DNA of 48,435 nucleotides from Vulcanimicrobiota bacterium (GCA_019240755.1 JAFAXS010000002.1:1-48435), one strand, 5' to 3'. Counted from the stretch's first letter, positions 1-9,296 are shown. A program made the numbers and translations. The notes: generated by a model from the letters alone, not told the origin.

Positions 1-3
1 ACG

Positions 4-603
4 CTATTCACCAAGCGCGTAACGCGTAAAGCGGCGAACCCGCAGGCGCTCGCCGAGCGCCCCGATGTTAGCGTGGATCAGATCGCCGACGGTCATCGAA
101 TCGTCCTTCACGAAGGCCTGGTCGAGCAGGCAGCGCTCCTCGAACCATTTATTGAGCTTCCCTTCAATGATCTTCTCCGCGACGTCGGCCGATTTCCCGG
201 CCGGGACCGCGGCTCGAAGCTCGCTGCGCACTCCGTCGACGACGTCGCTCGGCACGCCGGCGCGGTCCACGTACTGCGGGGACATCGCCGCAACGTGCAT
301 CGCGATGTCGCGCGCGAGCTCCGCAAATCTCGGGTTACGGGCGACGAAATCCGTTTCGCTGTTCACTTCTAGCAGGACGCCGATCTTGCCGCCTGGGTGA
401 ATGTAAGCCGTCACGAGGCCCTCGTCGGCGCTGCGCTGCGCTTTCTTTGCCGCTTGCGCCGCGCCTCGCTCCAGCAGCACCGCTCGTGCGCGCTCGACGT
501 CGCCGGCCGCTTCCATCAGCGCGGTGCGGCAGTCCATCATCGGCGCACCGGTCGAGTCCCGTAACGCTTTGATCTCGTCCGGACGTGGTTGATAGGAAAT
601 CAA
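4..603 (-). CDS. tsf: Elongation factor Ts
   Basis: This is the guanine nucleotide exchange factor for EF-Tu in translation elongation. The 199-residue protein has the N-terminal UBA-like segment (about residues 8-45, with MMDC at 22-25) and the EF-Tu contact motif TDFVARN at 84-90. It is the short form of the family, lacking the second half of the core found in longer homologues such as the E. coli protein. The start is TTG, and its last two bases are the first two of the rpsB stop (TTGA overlap), so translation is probably coupled to rpsB. No better start lies between the rpsB stop and the conserved N-terminus. Confidence 0.95.
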   Translation of the reverse strand: MISYQPRPDEIKALRDSTGAPMMDCRTALMEAAGDVERARAVLLERGAAQAAKKAQRSADEGLVTAYIHPGGKIGVLLEVNSETDFVARNPRFAELARDIAMHVAAMSPQYVDRAGVPSDVVDGVRSELRAAVPAGKSADVAEKIIEGKLNKWFEERCLLDQAFVKDDSMTVGDLIHANIGALGERLRVRRFTRYALGE

Positions 604-1373
604 AGCCCGGCCTCCGCCATCGTCGTCACCTCGTCGGAATCGAACTCCGCCGGCCCCGATTCGTAAGCTTGGCGGTCGTAGGCGCTTTCGCTCTCCGTGC
701 GCCCCTCAACAATCGCGTCGGCGATCTTACTAACCATGAGTTTTACGGCGCGTATCGCATCGTCGTTTCCGGGAATCGGATAGTCGATCTCCTCGGGATC
801 GCAGTTGGTGTCGATCACGGCGATGATCGGAATCTTGAGCTTCTTGGCCTCGAGCACCGCGATGCGCTCTTTCTTTGGATCGACGATGAAGAGTGCGTCC
901 GGCAGGCGATGCATGTCCTTGATGCCGCCGAGGAATCGCTCGAGCCGGTTCATCTCCTCTTGAAGCGCCGCAACCTCTTTCTTGGGTAGACGCTCGAAGT
1001 CGCCCTGAAGCTTCATGTTTTCCAGCTCGCGCAACCGGGCGATTCGCTTCTGGATCGTCGCGAAGTTCGTGAGCGTCCCGCCGAGCCAGCGCTGATTCAC
1101 GTAGAAAGTTCCCGCCCGTTCCGCCTCCTCGCGAATCACGTCTTGCGCCTGTTTCTTGGTCCCTACGAAGAGAATGATGCGCCCTTCGCGCGCGAGACGC
1201 TTGACGACGTCGTAAGTATCGCGCAGGCGCTGGACCGTCAGGGCGAGGTCGATGATGTAAATTCCGTTGCGCTCTTGGAAGATGAAGGGCTTCATCTTTG
1301 GGTTCCAGCGGCGCGTTTGGTGGCCGAAATGGACGCCGGCCTCCAAGAGCTCGCGCATCGTGACGACGCTCAT
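600..1373 (-). CDS. rpsB: 30S ribosomal protein S2
   Basis: Small-subunit ribosomal protein S2, 257 residues. The family N-terminus is clear: the motif [15 protein letters not shown] lies at residues 13-27, followed by the IYIIDL and FVGTKKQA segments. The C-terminal tail after about residue 225 is acidic and family-variable. The ATG start is about 100 bases downstream of a strong promoter (1484-1512), leaving room for a leader of the kind that mediates S2 autoregulation in other bacteria; I see no specific fold there. It is the first gene of the rpsB-tsf operon, the usual bacterial order. Confidence 0.97.
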   Translation of the reverse strand: MSVVTMRELLEAGVHFGHQTRRWNPKMKPFIFQERNGIYIIDLALTVQRLRDTYDVVKRLAREGRIILFVGTKKQAQDVIREEAERAGTFYVNQRWLGGTLTNFATIQKRIARLRELENMKLQGDFERLPKKEVAALQEEMNRLERFLGGIKDMHRLPDALFIVDPKKERIAVLEAKKLKIPIIAVIDTNCDPEEIDYPIPGNDDAIRAVKLMVSKIADAIVEGRTESESAYDRQAYESGPAEFDSDEVTTMAEAGL

Positions 1374-1483
1374 AAAAGACTACCTTTCTGGCTCCCTGGC
1401 GCACCCCATCCTTGAGAATCGCGCCGCGTCGAGGAACCATTGCCACCCTGCCTCCCTGCGGGGTGAAGTGAGACAACCGCGCG

Positions 1484-1512
1484 ATTATAGCATGCCCGGG
1501 ACGGCGCTCCAA
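1484..1512 (-). promoter_or_regulatory. Sigma-70-type promoter for rpsB-tsf
   Basis: Reading the minus strand, a TTGGAG -35 box (1507-1512) is followed by a 17-base spacer and a perfect TATAAT -10 box (1484-1489). Transcription would start near 1477 and leave a leader of about 100 bases before rpsB. The match and spacing are close to the housekeeping sigma consensus. Confidence 0.75.
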
Positions 1513-1585
1513 CCACTTATGAGAAGCCCCTGCAAGCAAGCGTGCGTCCCTAAGAGTTTTCCATGCACCGCCGAACCGGCGGGCA

Positions 1586-2620
1586 ATGCGCTGGCTCGTT
1601 ACCGGCGGCTTGGGTTTCATCGGCTCGCACTTCGTCCGGCTCGTTTTGCAAGAACGGCCCGACGTCGAAGTTGTCAACCTGGACGCCGTGACGTACGCGG
1701 GCAATCCCGCCAACCTCGCGTCCGTCGCGGACCACCCGCGCTATCGCTTCGTGCGCGGGAACGTCTGCGATGCCGCCGCCGTCGCGAAAGCCGCGGCGGG
1801 CGGCGTTGAGGCGATCGTCAACTTCGCCGCCGAGACGCACGTCGATCGCTCCATCGTAAATCCCCAAGCTTTTCTGCAGACCGACGCGCTGGGCACGCTC
1901 GTATTGTTGGAGACTGCCAGAGCCTCGTGTGCCGGACCCTTCCTTCAAGTCTCCACCGACGAGGTGTACGGCGACGTGCCATCCGGCGAATCGCTCGAGC
2001 ACGACCCCCTTCGCCCACGCAGCCCGTACGCCGCCAGCAAGGCGGCCGGCGACCTCCTGGGGCTCGCCTTCCACGCGACGTACGATGCCCCCGTGCTGAT
2101 CACGCGGGGCTGCAACACCTATGGACCAAATCAGTTTCCCGAGAAGATCGTCCCGCTGTTCGTAACCAATCTGCTCGACGATCTTCCGGTACCGCTCTAC
2201 GGCGACGGCCAACAGGTGCGCGATTGGCTCCACGTGGAGGATCACGCGCGCGCGGTCCTGACCGTACTCGAGTGCGGCCAGCCGGGAAACGTCTATAACA
2301 TCGGCGCAGGCGCCCCGCGCACCAACCACGACCTGACCCGGCTCCTCGTCGAACGCTGCGGCCGCTCCGCCGCGACGCACATCGCACGAGTGGCGGACCG
2401 CCCCGGTCACGACCGGCGCTACGCCGTCAACTGCGCTAAACTTCGCGCGCTCGGATGGCAACCGCGCGTGCCGTTCGACGAAGGCATCGCGCGAACGATC
2501 GACTGGTATCGTGCCAACGAATCGTGGTGGCGCCCGCCCAAAGAACGCGTAGCGCAGCGAACTCGCGAGGCGTTAATTGGGGTCCCGCGCGGCGATAATC
2601 CGCGCGGGGGCGCGCAGTGA
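1586..2620 (+). CDS. rfbB: dTDP-glucose 4,6-dehydratase
   Basis: Converts dTDP-glucose to dTDP-4-keto-6-deoxyglucose, the second step toward dTDP-rhamnose and related deoxysugars of the cell envelope. The protein is an extended short-chain dehydrogenase/reductase of 344 residues. It has the NAD-binding TGGLGFIG at 6-13, the active-site segment STDEVYG at 123-129, and the catalytic Tyr148 and Lys152 in YAASK. Length matches the family. The ATG start sits just before the first beta strand; its ribosome binding site is weak. The partner nucleotidyltransferase follows 76 bases downstream, but the later rhamnose genes (rfbC, rfbD) are not in this window. Confidence 0.93.
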   Translation: MRWLVTGGLGFIGSHFVRLVLQERPDVEVVNLDAVTYAGNPANLASVADHPRYRFVRGNVCDAAAVAKAAAGGVEAIVNFAAETHVDRSIVNPQAFLQTDALGTLVLLETARASCAGPFLQVSTDEVYGDVPSGESLEHDPLRPRSPYAASKAAGDLLGLAFHATYDAPVLITRGCNTYGPNQFPEKIVPLFVTNLLDDLPVPLYGDGQQVRDWLHVEDHARAVLTVLECGQPGNVYNIGAGAPRTNHDLTRLLVERCGRSAATHIARVADRPGHDRRYAVNCAKLRALGWQPRVPFDEGIARTIDWYRANESWWRPPKERVAQRTREALIGVPRGDNPRGGAQ

Positions 2621-2696
2621 AGATTTCGCCGCGCCGAAGGCAGTGGCGAAAGCGAACGAAGCGCCAGCCGAGCGGCGAAGTTGCGAGGCGTTGTAA

Positions 2697-3443
2697 GTGA
2701 AAGGTATTGTGCTGGCCGGCGGGCTCGGCATGCGGTTGCGACCGCTGACGAACGTGACGAACAAGCACTTGTTGCCGGTCTACGACCGGCCGATGATTTA
2801 CTATCCGATCGAGACCCTCTGCGCCGCAGGAATTCGCGAGATCATGCTCGTCACCGGCGGAAACTCGGCCGGTGACTTCCTACGGCTGCTCGGCAACGGC
2901 GCGGAGTTCGGTTTGCGCGGCATCTATTACGCCTATCAGCAGGGAGAGGGCGGCATTGCGGACGCGCTGCGCCTCTGCGAGCACTTCGCCGACGGCCAGC
3001 GGATCGTCGTGATTCTGGGCGATAACATCTTTCAGTGCGGCATCGCGCCGTACGTCGAGCGCTTCGCCGCCCAAGAGTCGGGCGCGCGCATCCTTTTAAA
3101 GGAAAGCGAGGACCTGCAGCGATTCGGGGTGCCGGTGTTCGACGGCGATCGGATCGTCGGGATCGAAGAGAAGCCCGCCGTACCGAAGAGCCGCTACGCG
3201 GTCACGGGACTCTACATGTACGACGCCCGTGTCTTCGAGTACATTGCGCGGCTGACGCCCTCCGCGCGCGGCGAGTACGAGATCGCCGACGTCAACAACT
3301 TCTACATACGGGAAGGTCAGCTTCAGTACGACGTTCTCGACGGATGGTGGAGCGACGCCGGGACCTTCGAAAGCCTATTTCACGCCGGCGAGCTCATCGC
3401 TCGGGGGCGATCACGAGTGCGGCAGCAAGTGGATCGGCAGTAG
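2697..3443 (+). CDS. rfbA: Glucose-1-phosphate thymidylyltransferase
   Basis: Makes dTDP-glucose from glucose-1-phosphate and dTTP, supplying the substrate of the upstream dehydratase. The nucleotide-binding signature AGGLGMRLRPLT is at residues 7-18. The sugar-binding EGGIADAL and the catalytic GDNIFQ segments follow, and a C-terminal GTFESL motif is present. At 248 residues it is the short form of the family, lacking the C-terminal extension of the roughly 290-residue enzymes. The start is GTG. Its 3' end overlaps the convergent transporter gene by 33 bases. A close relative with UDP-sugar specificity cannot be excluded, but the neighbour favours dTDP-glucose. Confidence 0.88.
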   Translation: MKGIVLAGGLGMRLRPLTNVTNKHLLPVYDRPMIYYPIETLCAAGIREIMLVTGGNSAGDFLRLLGNGAEFGLRGIYYAYQQGEGGIADALRLCEHFADGQRIVVILGDNIFQCGIAPYVERFAAQESGARILLKESEDLQRFGVPVFDGDRIVGIEEKPAVPKSRYAVTGLYMYDARVFEYIARLTPSARGEYEIADVNNFYIREGQLQYDVLDGWWSDAGTFESLFHAGELIARGRSRVRQQVDRQ

Positions 3444-4199
3444 AAAGATCGCAACGACGACCAGCACGCCGACGAGCGCTCCGCGGAACCACCGCTCGGG
3501 CAATCTAGTGACGAGATGCGATCCGACGAACACGCCCGGAATCGATCCGACCAGGAGCATCCCGGCAAGCCTAACGTTGACGTCGCCGATTCGGAAGTGA
3601 CCGATCAGCGACGGCACCAACACCACGATCGCGAAGGCTACGTCCGTCCCCACGAGGCGGCGCAATGCAATCGATGAGACGACGAGCAACAATAACGGCA
3701 ATGTCAGGGATCCTGCACCGATCGACGTGATGCTGACGGTAAGGCCCACGAAGAAGCCGATGGCCGCGATCGGGAGCGTCCGTAGTACATCCGGAGTCCC
3801 CTGCCCCAGATCCGCGGCCAGGCGTCTATTGAAGGCGATGACCGCCGCTGACAGCAGCAGTGCCACGGCGACCGCGATCCGCAGTGTATGCTCCAGTTGA
3901 TGAATGTCGAGAACCTTGTGCATATGCGCGCTGACCGTCACGCCAACGATCGCGCCGGGTAATCCGCCTAACGACAATCGCCAGAGCACGGCGAGTTGGA
4001 CGTTCCTGCGCTGAACGTGCGCGATCATGGCGACGAGTTTGGTCCCCAGCGCAAAGAGCAGATCTGATCCAATCGCAACGTCGGTGCCCACGCCCAGAAA
4101 GAGCACGAGCAGCGGAGTCGTCAGGGCGCCGGCTCCTACGCCGCTATATGCGATGCACATACCGACGATGAATCCGACGAGGATGTACTCCCAATTCAC
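3411..4199 (-). CDS. TauE/SafE family sulfite/anion exporter
   Basis: An integral membrane protein of 262 residues with about eight hydrophobic segments in two halves, each beginning with a glycine-rich helix: GFIVGMCIAYSGVGAGALT near the N-terminus, GFFVGLTVSITSIGAGSLT near the middle. That repeated pattern is typical of the TauE/SafE (formerly DUF81) family, whose members export sulfite, sulfoacetate or other organic anions. The sulfate-activation genes 1 kb away make a sulfur-compound substrate plausible, but the substrate is not shown by sequence. The 3' end overlaps rfbA tail to tail. Confidence 0.85.
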   Translation of the reverse strand: MNWEYILVGFIVGMCIAYSGVGAGALTTPLLVLFLGVGTDVAIGSDLLFALGTKLVAMIAHVQRRNVQLAVLWRLSLGGLPGAIVGVTVSAHMHKVLDIHQLEHTLRIAVAVALLLSAAVIAFNRRLAADLGQGTPDVLRTLPIAAIGFFVGLTVSITSIGAGSLTLPLLLLVVSSIALRRLVGTDVAFAIVVLVPSLIGHFRIGDVNVRLAGMLLVGSIPGVFVGSHLVTRLPERWFRGALVGVLVVVAIFLLPIHLLPHS

Positions 4200-4399
4200 A
4201 GTCGAATCATCTCTCCGAAAAACATACGAGTGTGCCGCCGAACACCCAGACCGGCCGCCCTACGACGGCAGAGCACCCGCATACCCGTCATCGTAACTTA
4301 AGTTAACTTCCGCCGGAGCGTTGGTCAAGCCTCCGGCAAACATTGGCGATTGCACCACGCGTGTGGCCGCTCGCTTGCAACCTGCGTCTTAGCAGCCGG

Positions 4400-4588
4400 T
4401 TAGGGCGTTGTATTGCGCTGCGTCCGAGCTTTTCCTACTCGTGAAAGAATCTCGCTGCGATAGACCGGTACTTTCTGCGGCGCATCGATACCAAGTTGGA
4501 CCTGATCCCCGTCGACGCCGACGACGACGACGCGGATATCGTCTCCAATGCTAATCGATTGGTCGATTCTGCGTGTAACGACGAGCAT
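4400..4588 (-). CDS. csrA: Carbon storage regulator CsrA
   Basis: A small RNA-binding dimer that controls translation and stability of target mRNAs. The 62-residue protein begins MLVVTRR and continues with the family's beta-strand pattern (SISIGDDIRVVVVGVDG, then QVQLGIDAP). It ends in an alpha helix carrying the conserved R-E/S-I segment. I chose the ATG at 4588 over an in-frame GTG at 4594 because GGGAG lies 7 bases upstream of the ATG and the protein then begins as CsrA normally does. It stands alone, with 200 bases of unannotated sequence between it and the transporter; no flagellar genes, a common neighbour, are nearby. Confidence 0.93.
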   Translation of the reverse strand: MLVVTRRIDQSISIGDDIRVVVVGVDGDQVQLGIDAPQKVPVYRSEILSRVGKARTQRNTTP

Positions 4589-4662
4589 GAGCACTCTCCC
4601 TGTCTAAAAGGTCCTAATCTGCCCCATCATGAATCCGGTGCCGCCCTGGAGGTTGGGATCAA

Positions 4663-5034
4663 TTGGTCAAAGACATGGCATTCATCGCCTACTCCGTCCG
4701 CGACGTTCCGCGCAGCCGAGACTTCTACCGCGACGTCGTCGGACTCAACCCCGGCGAATCGTTCGGCGATCATTGGGTCGAGTTCGACGTCGGCAACACG
4801 ACCTTCGGAATCGGCAACGGGGAATCGCTCGGTTTCGAGCCGGGAACGTCGACCGGCGCAGCGTTCGAAGTCGACGACCTCTACTCGATGCGCGATCGAA
4901 TCAAGGGCGCCGGTGTCGAGATCAGTGAAGTCCAAGAGTTTCCGTCGTGCATGGCATGCTTCGCGCGGGATCCTGAGGGGAACCGCTTCGCGTTGCATCA
5001 GCGCCGCACGGTCCCCCAAGATAACGTCGCCTGA
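4663..5034 (+). CDS. VOC superfamily (glyoxalase/bleomycin-resistance fold) protein
   Basis: A single-domain protein of 123 residues with the paired beta-alpha-beta-beta-beta modules of the vicinal oxygen chelate superfamily: AFIAYSVRDVPRSRDFYRD at the start, and DPEGNRFALHQ near the end, where a metal ligand usually sits. The substrate is unknown; the family includes dioxygenases, isomerases and resistance proteins. The TTG start is supported by GGAGG 10 bases upstream; an ATG four codons later (4675) is the alternative but lacks a well-spaced site. It converges with sat, leaving only three bases between the stops. Confidence 0.8.
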   Translation: MVKDMAFIAYSVRDVPRSRDFYRDVVGLNPGESFGDHWVEFDVGNTTFGIGNGESLGFEPGTSTGAAFEVDDLYSMRDRIKGAGVEISEVQEFPSCMACFARDPEGNRFALHQRRTVPQDNVA

Positions 5035-5037
5035 GGA

Positions 5038-6183
5038 TTACGCTGAGGCCGGTTCTCGCGAGGCCTCGATAAGTATCTGCGCGACCTCAGGTCGCGAGAA
5101 CTCCGGCGGAGGCAACTGACCTTCCCGAAGCATCGCGCGTACCTGCGTGCCGCTCAAGGTGACGTGGCTTTCCGGGTCGTGACTGCAGGTCTTCTTTGAC
5201 GCCATGCCTTGGCAGCGGCGGCAGTAGAAGCTGTTCTCGAACCGCAGCGGTGTGATGCCGAGCTCTTCCGTACTGAACTGATCGAACATCTTCTGCGCGT
5301 CGTACGTACCGTAGTAACTTCCAACGCCGGCGTGATCGCGTCCGACGATGAAGTGCGTGCAGCCGTGATTCTTGCGCATGATGGCGTGGAAGATGGCCTC
5401 TCGCGGCCCTGCGTAGCGCATTGCGGCCTGCAGCGTGCTGAGCAGAACGCGATCGGCGGGGTAGTAGTTGTCGAGCAGCGCGCGATAGCAGCGCATGCGT
5501 ACGTCGGCCGGGATGTCGTCGCTTTTCGTCTCGCCGACGAGCGGATGAAGCAGCAGGCCGTCGACCGTCTCGAGCGCGCACTTCTGAATGTACTCGTGCG
5601 CGCGGTGCACCGGGTTGCGCGTCTGAAAGCCCACGATTGTCTTCCAGCCCCGGCGTTCGAATTCGGCACGTGTCTGCGCGGGTGAAAGGTTGATGGGGTC
5701 GTGTTCGCTGGGGAGCACCCAAACGGGACCCCCGACGAGCACGTCTTTGCGAGCGTAGAGCGCCGCCACGCCGGGGTGCTTCTCTTCGTCGGTGCCGTAG
5801 ACGTTGAGTGCTTCCCGCTTCTTGTCGTACTCGAACACGTCTTCCACATCGAGGACGCCGCGGAGCTGGCCGTCGCCATCGTAGAGCGCCACGCGGCTTC
5901 CCGCAGTCGGCGCTTCTTCGCGATTCACGCCGAGCACCACGGGGATGCTCCACGCCAGGCCGTTGCCGAGACGCATGGAGGTCACGACCGGATCGTAATC
6001 CTTGCGCGTCATGAAGCCGGTCAACGGGCTGAGCGCGCCATTGGCAATCAGCACGAGATCGTTGAGCTCGCGAGCGCTCAGCGTGAGGCCACGGAGCCCT
6101 TTCGCCTCTTCGTGGAGCTCGCGCTCCCCGTCGCGTGACTCGATCGTCCGATTGATCAGCTCGCCGCCGTGAGGAGCGATCAT
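5038..6183 (-). CDS. sat: Sulfate adenylyltransferase (ATP sulfurylase)
   Basis: Forms adenosine 5'-phosphosulfate (APS) from sulfate and ATP, the first step of sulfate activation. The 381-residue protein is the monomer-type enzyme found in many bacteria and sulfate reducers rather than the CysDN type. Visible motifs are [10 protein letters not shown] at 187-196 and GRDHAGVG at 281-288. A Cys-rich stretch near 318-331 matches the zinc-binding site of some Sat proteins. The gene follows cysC with an ATGA overlap (6180-6183), so the two are translationally coupled. No APS or PAPS reductase is present in the window. Confidence 0.95.
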   Translation of the reverse strand: MIAPHGGELINRTIESRDGERELHEEAKGLRGLTLSARELNDLVLIANGALSPLTGFMTRKDYDPVVTSMRLGNGLAWSIPVVLGVNREEAPTAGSRVALYDGDGQLRGVLDVEDVFEYDKKREALNVYGTDEEKHPGVAALYARKDVLVGGPVWVLPSEHDPINLSPAQTRAEFERRGWKTIVGFQTRNPVHRAHEYIQKCALETVDGLLLHPLVGETKSDDIPADVRMRCYRALLDNYYPADRVLLSTLQAAMRYAGPREAIFHAIMRKNHGCTHFIVGRDHAGVGSYYGTYDAQKMFDQFSTEELGITPLRFENSFYCRRCQGMASKKTCSHDPESHVTLSGTQVRAMLREGQLPPPEFSRPEVAQILIEASREPASA

Positions 6184-6791
6184 ACGGCTCCTTCCACGGC
6201 CGGCTTGCGACCCGACTGCGCGAACCCGCGTCGCTCGAGCTCGGCAAGGATCTTTGCGACGCTCTCTTCGACGGCTTCGGCTTCGCTATCGACCACGACG
6301 TCGGGATGTTCGGGCGCTTCGTAGGGATCCGAAACGCCGGTAAAGTGTTTCACTTCGCCGGCAATCGCTTTTTTGTAGAGTCCCTTGACGTCGCGACGCA
6401 CGAGCTCGTCTAACGAACAACGCACGTACACTTCGACGAATTGAGAATTTCCAATTCTCTCGCGAGCCTCGTTGCGGGCCTGCGCGTACGGCGAGATGGC
6501 CGCGGTAATGACCGCCGCGCCGTGCCGGACGAGGAGCGATGCAACGAAAGAAATTCTGGCGATGTTGGTGTCTCGGTCTTCGCGACTGAATCCAAGCCCC
6601 TTGGAGAGATGGGTACGGACCTGATCGCCGTCGAGCACCTCAACGCTGCAGCCGCGAGCAGCGAGTTCGGGTGCGAGGCGTTCCGCGATAGTGCTTTTGC
6701 CCGCGCCGGAGAGGCCCGTAAGCCATACGGTGAATCCCTGGTTCAACTGGAGTTCCTTTCTGAGCGGTCTGGGAATACGGGTTTCCGTCAC
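6180..6791 (-). CDS. cysC: Adenylylsulfate (APS) kinase
   Basis: Phosphorylates APS to PAPS, the activated sulfate donor for sulfonation or for reduction. The P-loop GLSGAGKS is at residues 26-33. Next come the family segments [10 protein letters not shown] and the lid region with the [11 protein letters not shown] segment typical of APS kinases. The 203-residue length is normal. It is the first gene of the cysC-sat pair and lies 76 bases downstream of the ABC transporter gene on the same strand. A perfect 12-base palindrome (6842-6853) sits in that gap. Confidence 0.94.
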   Translation of the reverse strand: MTETRIPRPLRKELQLNQGFTVWLTGLSGAGKSTIAERLAPELAARGCSVEVLDGDQVRTHLSKGLGFSREDRDTNIARISFVASLLVRHGAAVITAAISPYAQARNEARERIGNSQFVEVYVRCSLDELVRRDVKGLYKKAIAGEVKHFTGVSDPYEAPEHPDVVVDSEAEAVEESVAKILAELERRGFAQSGRKPAVEGAV

Positions 6792-6841
6792 TCAAAGCAA
6801 CGACTTCGAGACTGAGGACATCCCGGGGTGAGCGCCTTCTT

Positions 6842-6853
6842 CGACCCGGGTCG
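6842..6853. promoter_or_regulatory. 12-base palindrome upstream of cysC-sat
   Basis: CGACCCGGGTCG is a perfect palindrome between the end of the ABC transporter gene and the start of cysC. It has no following T-run, so it fits an operator better than a terminator. The identity of any regulator is unknown. Confidence 0.3.
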
Positions 6854-6867
6854 TTGATTTCCGCCAC

Positions 6868-8649
6868 CTACCGGAGCGAAAACTGCGCCGCATGCAGTCG
6901 GGCGTACGCGCCGCCTCGGGCCAGCAGCTCGTCGTGCGAGCCGACCTCGATGATCCGTCCGCCTTCAACGAAGAGCACCTTGTGCGCCCGCCGGATCGTG
7001 GAAAGGCGATGCGCGATGATGAGGGTCGTGCGCCCGGGAAGCAGGCGGTCCAACGCCTCTTCGATCAACGTCTCGGAATGGCTGTCCAGCGCGCTCGTCG
7101 CCTCGTCGAGGATGAGGATTCGCGGATCCCTGAGCACGGCGCGCGCAATGGCGATGCGCTGTCGCTCCCCTCCGGAGAGGCGCACGCCGCGCTCGCCGAC
7201 TTCAGTCGCATATCCCGCGGGAAATGTCCGAACGTATTCGTCAACGTTCGCCTCGGTCGCGGCCGCGCGAACTTCCGCGTCGGTAGCCCCGTTTCGACCG
7301 TACCGAATGTTCTCCAAAATAGTGGTCCGAAACAGCGCAACGTCTTGCGGAACGATGGCGATCGCGGCACGAAGGTCCGAAAGCCGGGCGCGCCGGACGT
7401 CCACGCCGTCAACGCAGACCATGCCTTCCGTAACCTCGTAAAATCGTGGCACGAGGTTCACGAGCGTCGTCTTACCCGCGCCCGACGGCCCGACAAGCGC
7501 GACGATCTCTCCAGCCTCGACGCGCGCGCTGACGCCCCGTAGCGCCGGCGGATCTTCGCTCCGATAGCGGAAGGTCACGTTCACATAGTCAATTTGACCA
7601 CGCACCGCCGGCATGGCGACCGCATCCCCGCGATCCCGCACTTCGAGCGGAAGATCGAGCAGCTCGTACACGCGTCCGGCGCCGACAACCGCTTTGCTGA
7701 TGTCTCCGAAGAACGCCGCCACGCGATTCATCGGATTCATGAGGTTGACCAGGAGGCCCCAATACATAAAGACGCGTCCGGTGTCGAGGCGGCCCACGAG
7801 CACCTCCCGCACGGAGAGCCACATGATGACGACGACCGCAGCCACCATGATGGTCGAGATGACGAGCGGCTGTGTTTGGATGAACTGCGTGAGCTTCATG
7901 TATGCGCCGAAGAAGTCGTCGTTGCGCCGGCGGAAGCGCTCGACCTCGTACTGTTCGCGGCCGAACGATTTCACGACGCGCTGGCCGCCGATCACTTCGG
8001 ACAAGTTGGCCGTCAGATCGGCGATGCGCTGCTGCGCTCGGTGCGTGCTCGCACTGATGAGCCGCTGAAAGTTCGAAACGGCCAGTGAAACGACGGGCGC
8101 CACGAGCACGAGCGTCAGCGTCAACAGCCAATCGAGGTAGATCATGGTAGCGAACGACGAGGCGAAGGTCGCCACCGCTACGACGAGCTGCGGCACCGAG
8201 ACGCTAACCGCATCGATCATGATTTGCAAGTCGGTGGAGAAACGCGCGATCAATTCGCCGGGACGCCACTTATCGAACTCGCCGAGTGGTAAGTTCAACA
8301 TTCGCTCGAACAGGCGGACGCGCAGGCGCGCGACGAGGTGTTGACCGCTCCACGCCGTCAAGTACGTTTGGCCGTAGATCGCGCAGTTGGCAAGGACGAG
8401 CGCGACCGACGTAAGGCCGAGCGACAGATACAGCGCCCTGAGGTCGGCGGCGTGCCCGCGCGGCGGAATGAGCACGTCGTTGATGATGATTCGGAAGGCG
8501 AGCGGCGGGACGATCGAGAGCACGCCGGCCAGAACGCCGAGCGCCATCGCCAAGCCAATGCGCGGATAGTACGGGCGGGCTTCGAGCGCCAGGCGCTGGA
8601 GAATCAAGCGGCGGCTCATCCGCAGCAGGCTCTTGCGACCGGCGACCAA
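6868..8649 (-). CDS. ABC transporter, fused permease and ATPase (MsbA/MdlB-like exporter)
   Basis: A half-transporter of 593 residues that would dimerise to export a lipid, drug or peptide. The N-terminal half has six membrane segments (about residues 25-320). The ATPase half carries Walker A GPSGAGKTT from residue 387, signature LSGGE at 491-495, Walker B ILILDEATSALD at 511-522 and the H-loop IIAHR. I chose the TTG at 8649 because AGGAGG lies 5 bases upstream; an in-frame ATG ten codons later (8619) is an alternative. An open frame extends further upstream but would run across the divergent B-box gene and is not credible. The substrate is unknown. Confidence 0.9.
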   Translation of the reverse strand: MVAGRKSLLRMSRRLILQRLALEARPYYPRIGLAMALGVLAGVLSIVPPLAFRIIINDVLIPPRGHAADLRALYLSLGLTSVALVLANCAIYGQTYLTAWSGQHLVARLRVRLFERMLNLPLGEFDKWRPGELIARFSTDLQIMIDAVSVSVPQLVVAVATFASSFATMIYLDWLLTLTLVLVAPVVSLAVSNFQRLISASTHRAQQRIADLTANLSEVIGGQRVVKSFGREQYEVERFRRRNDDFFGAYMKLTQFIQTQPLVISTIMVAAVVVIMWLSVREVLVGRLDTGRVFMYWGLLVNLMNPMNRVAAFFGDISKAVVGAGRVYELLDLPLEVRDRGDAVAMPAVRGQIDYVNVTFRYRSEDPPALRGVSARVEAGEIVALVGPSGAGKTTLVNLVPRFYEVTEGMVCVDGVDVRRARLSDLRAAIAIVPQDVALFRTTILENIRYGRNGATDAEVRAAATEANVDEYVRTFPAGYATEVGERGVRLSGGERQRIAIARAVLRDPRILILDEATSALDSHSETLIEEALDRLLPGRTTLIIAHRLSTIRRAHKVLFVEGGRIIEVGSHDELLARGGAYARLHAAQFSLR

Positions 8650-8654
8650 TGAAA

Positions 8655-8747
8655 CCTCCTGCGATTCGCGGCGGTACGTGAAAGTGCAATAACCGCAGGA
8701 GGATTCGCGAAGGGACAATGGACTGCTACTTTCACGCCAACGTACCG
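8655..8747. promoter_or_regulatory. Interleaved inverted repeats holding both Shine-Dalgarno sites
   Basis: The 68-base divergent gap contains CCTCCTGCG (8655-8663) and its exact complement CGCAGGAGG (8694-8702); each arm is the ribosome binding site of one divergent gene. A second pair interleaves with it: CGGTACGTGAAAGT (8672-8685) against 8728-8747, where the complement is interrupted by six extra bases. The order is A-B-A'-B', which on one transcript could form a pseudoknot. The function is inferred only. Confidence 0.45.
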
Positions 8748-9284
8748 TCGGTTGCGCCGTGCATCGAGTGCGGAAAGGCGATCTGCGCGACCTGTCGCGA
8801 CGAACGCGGCGGCTGCCCCAGCTGTCGCCTTGCGGCGCGCGTCGAGGCAGCGACCGCGACGCGTCCGAAAATCGCCGGGACCATTCCGCCGCGGGCGGCG
8901 CCGGCCGCGGTACACGGAAAGGTGACGGTTGCGGCAGCGCCCGATCCCGTGGAATCGCGCGCGCTCGTCGCCCTCGGTTATCCGCTCTGGCCGCTGGCAT
9001 TAATCTCGCTCCTGGATCGGAAGCAGTCGCGCAAGTTGCGGCGCCAAGCGTTCTCCGCGCTGGGATTCAATCTCGGCATGTACGCGCTATGGGGCCTGCT
9101 GTCGTTGATCGCGCAAGTCCCGTTCGTCAACATTTCGGCGTGGGTGATCTTGCCGTTGCTCGCGCCCCTGTTTCTCGTAGCGAGCGTGTACTACGGCATC
9201 AAGACCTGGAACGGTGACGACGTACGCATACCGGTCGTCAGCAGTTGGGTCGACGAGCGACTTCCTGCGGACGACATAGAGTAG
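8718..9284 (+). CDS. B-box-type zinc finger membrane protein
   Basis: A 188-residue protein with an N-terminal zinc-binding module. Paired cysteines and histidine occur in CYFH, CIECGKAICATC and CPSC within the first 35 residues, matching bacterial B-box-like fingers. A proline/alanine linker follows, then three hydrophobic segments from about residue 80 to the end, resembling DUF4870-like membrane domains. The order suggests a cytoplasmic zinc module tethered to the membrane, perhaps as an adaptor. No enzymatic motif is visible. AGGAGG lies 15 bases upstream of the ATG and forms part of an inverted repeat shared with the divergent ABC transporter gene. Confidence 0.75.
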   Translation: MDCYFHANVPSVAPCIECGKAICATCRDERGGCPSCRLAARVEAATATRPKIAGTIPPRAAPAAVHGKVTVAAAPDPVESRALVALGYPLWPLALISLLDRKQSRKLRRQAFSALGFNLGMYALWGLLSLIAQVPFVNISAWVILPLLAPLFLVASVYYGIKTWNGDDVRIPVVSSWVDERLPADDIE

Positions 9285-9296
9285 TCGCGCGAGGCT

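Noticed and set aside
1550-2461. Minus-strand open frame opposite rfbB
   Set aside because: Overlaps a gene with full catalytic motifs and carries no recognisable domain.
2621-2696. Possible promoter or repeat between rfbB and rfbA
   Set aside because: The gap is purine-rich with loose GCGAAG-like words but has no box pair of acceptable spacing; co-transcription with rfbB is simpler.
8650-9000. Upstream extension of the ABC transporter reading frame
   Set aside because: It would run through the B-box gene and past the AGGAGG that serves the TTG at 8649.
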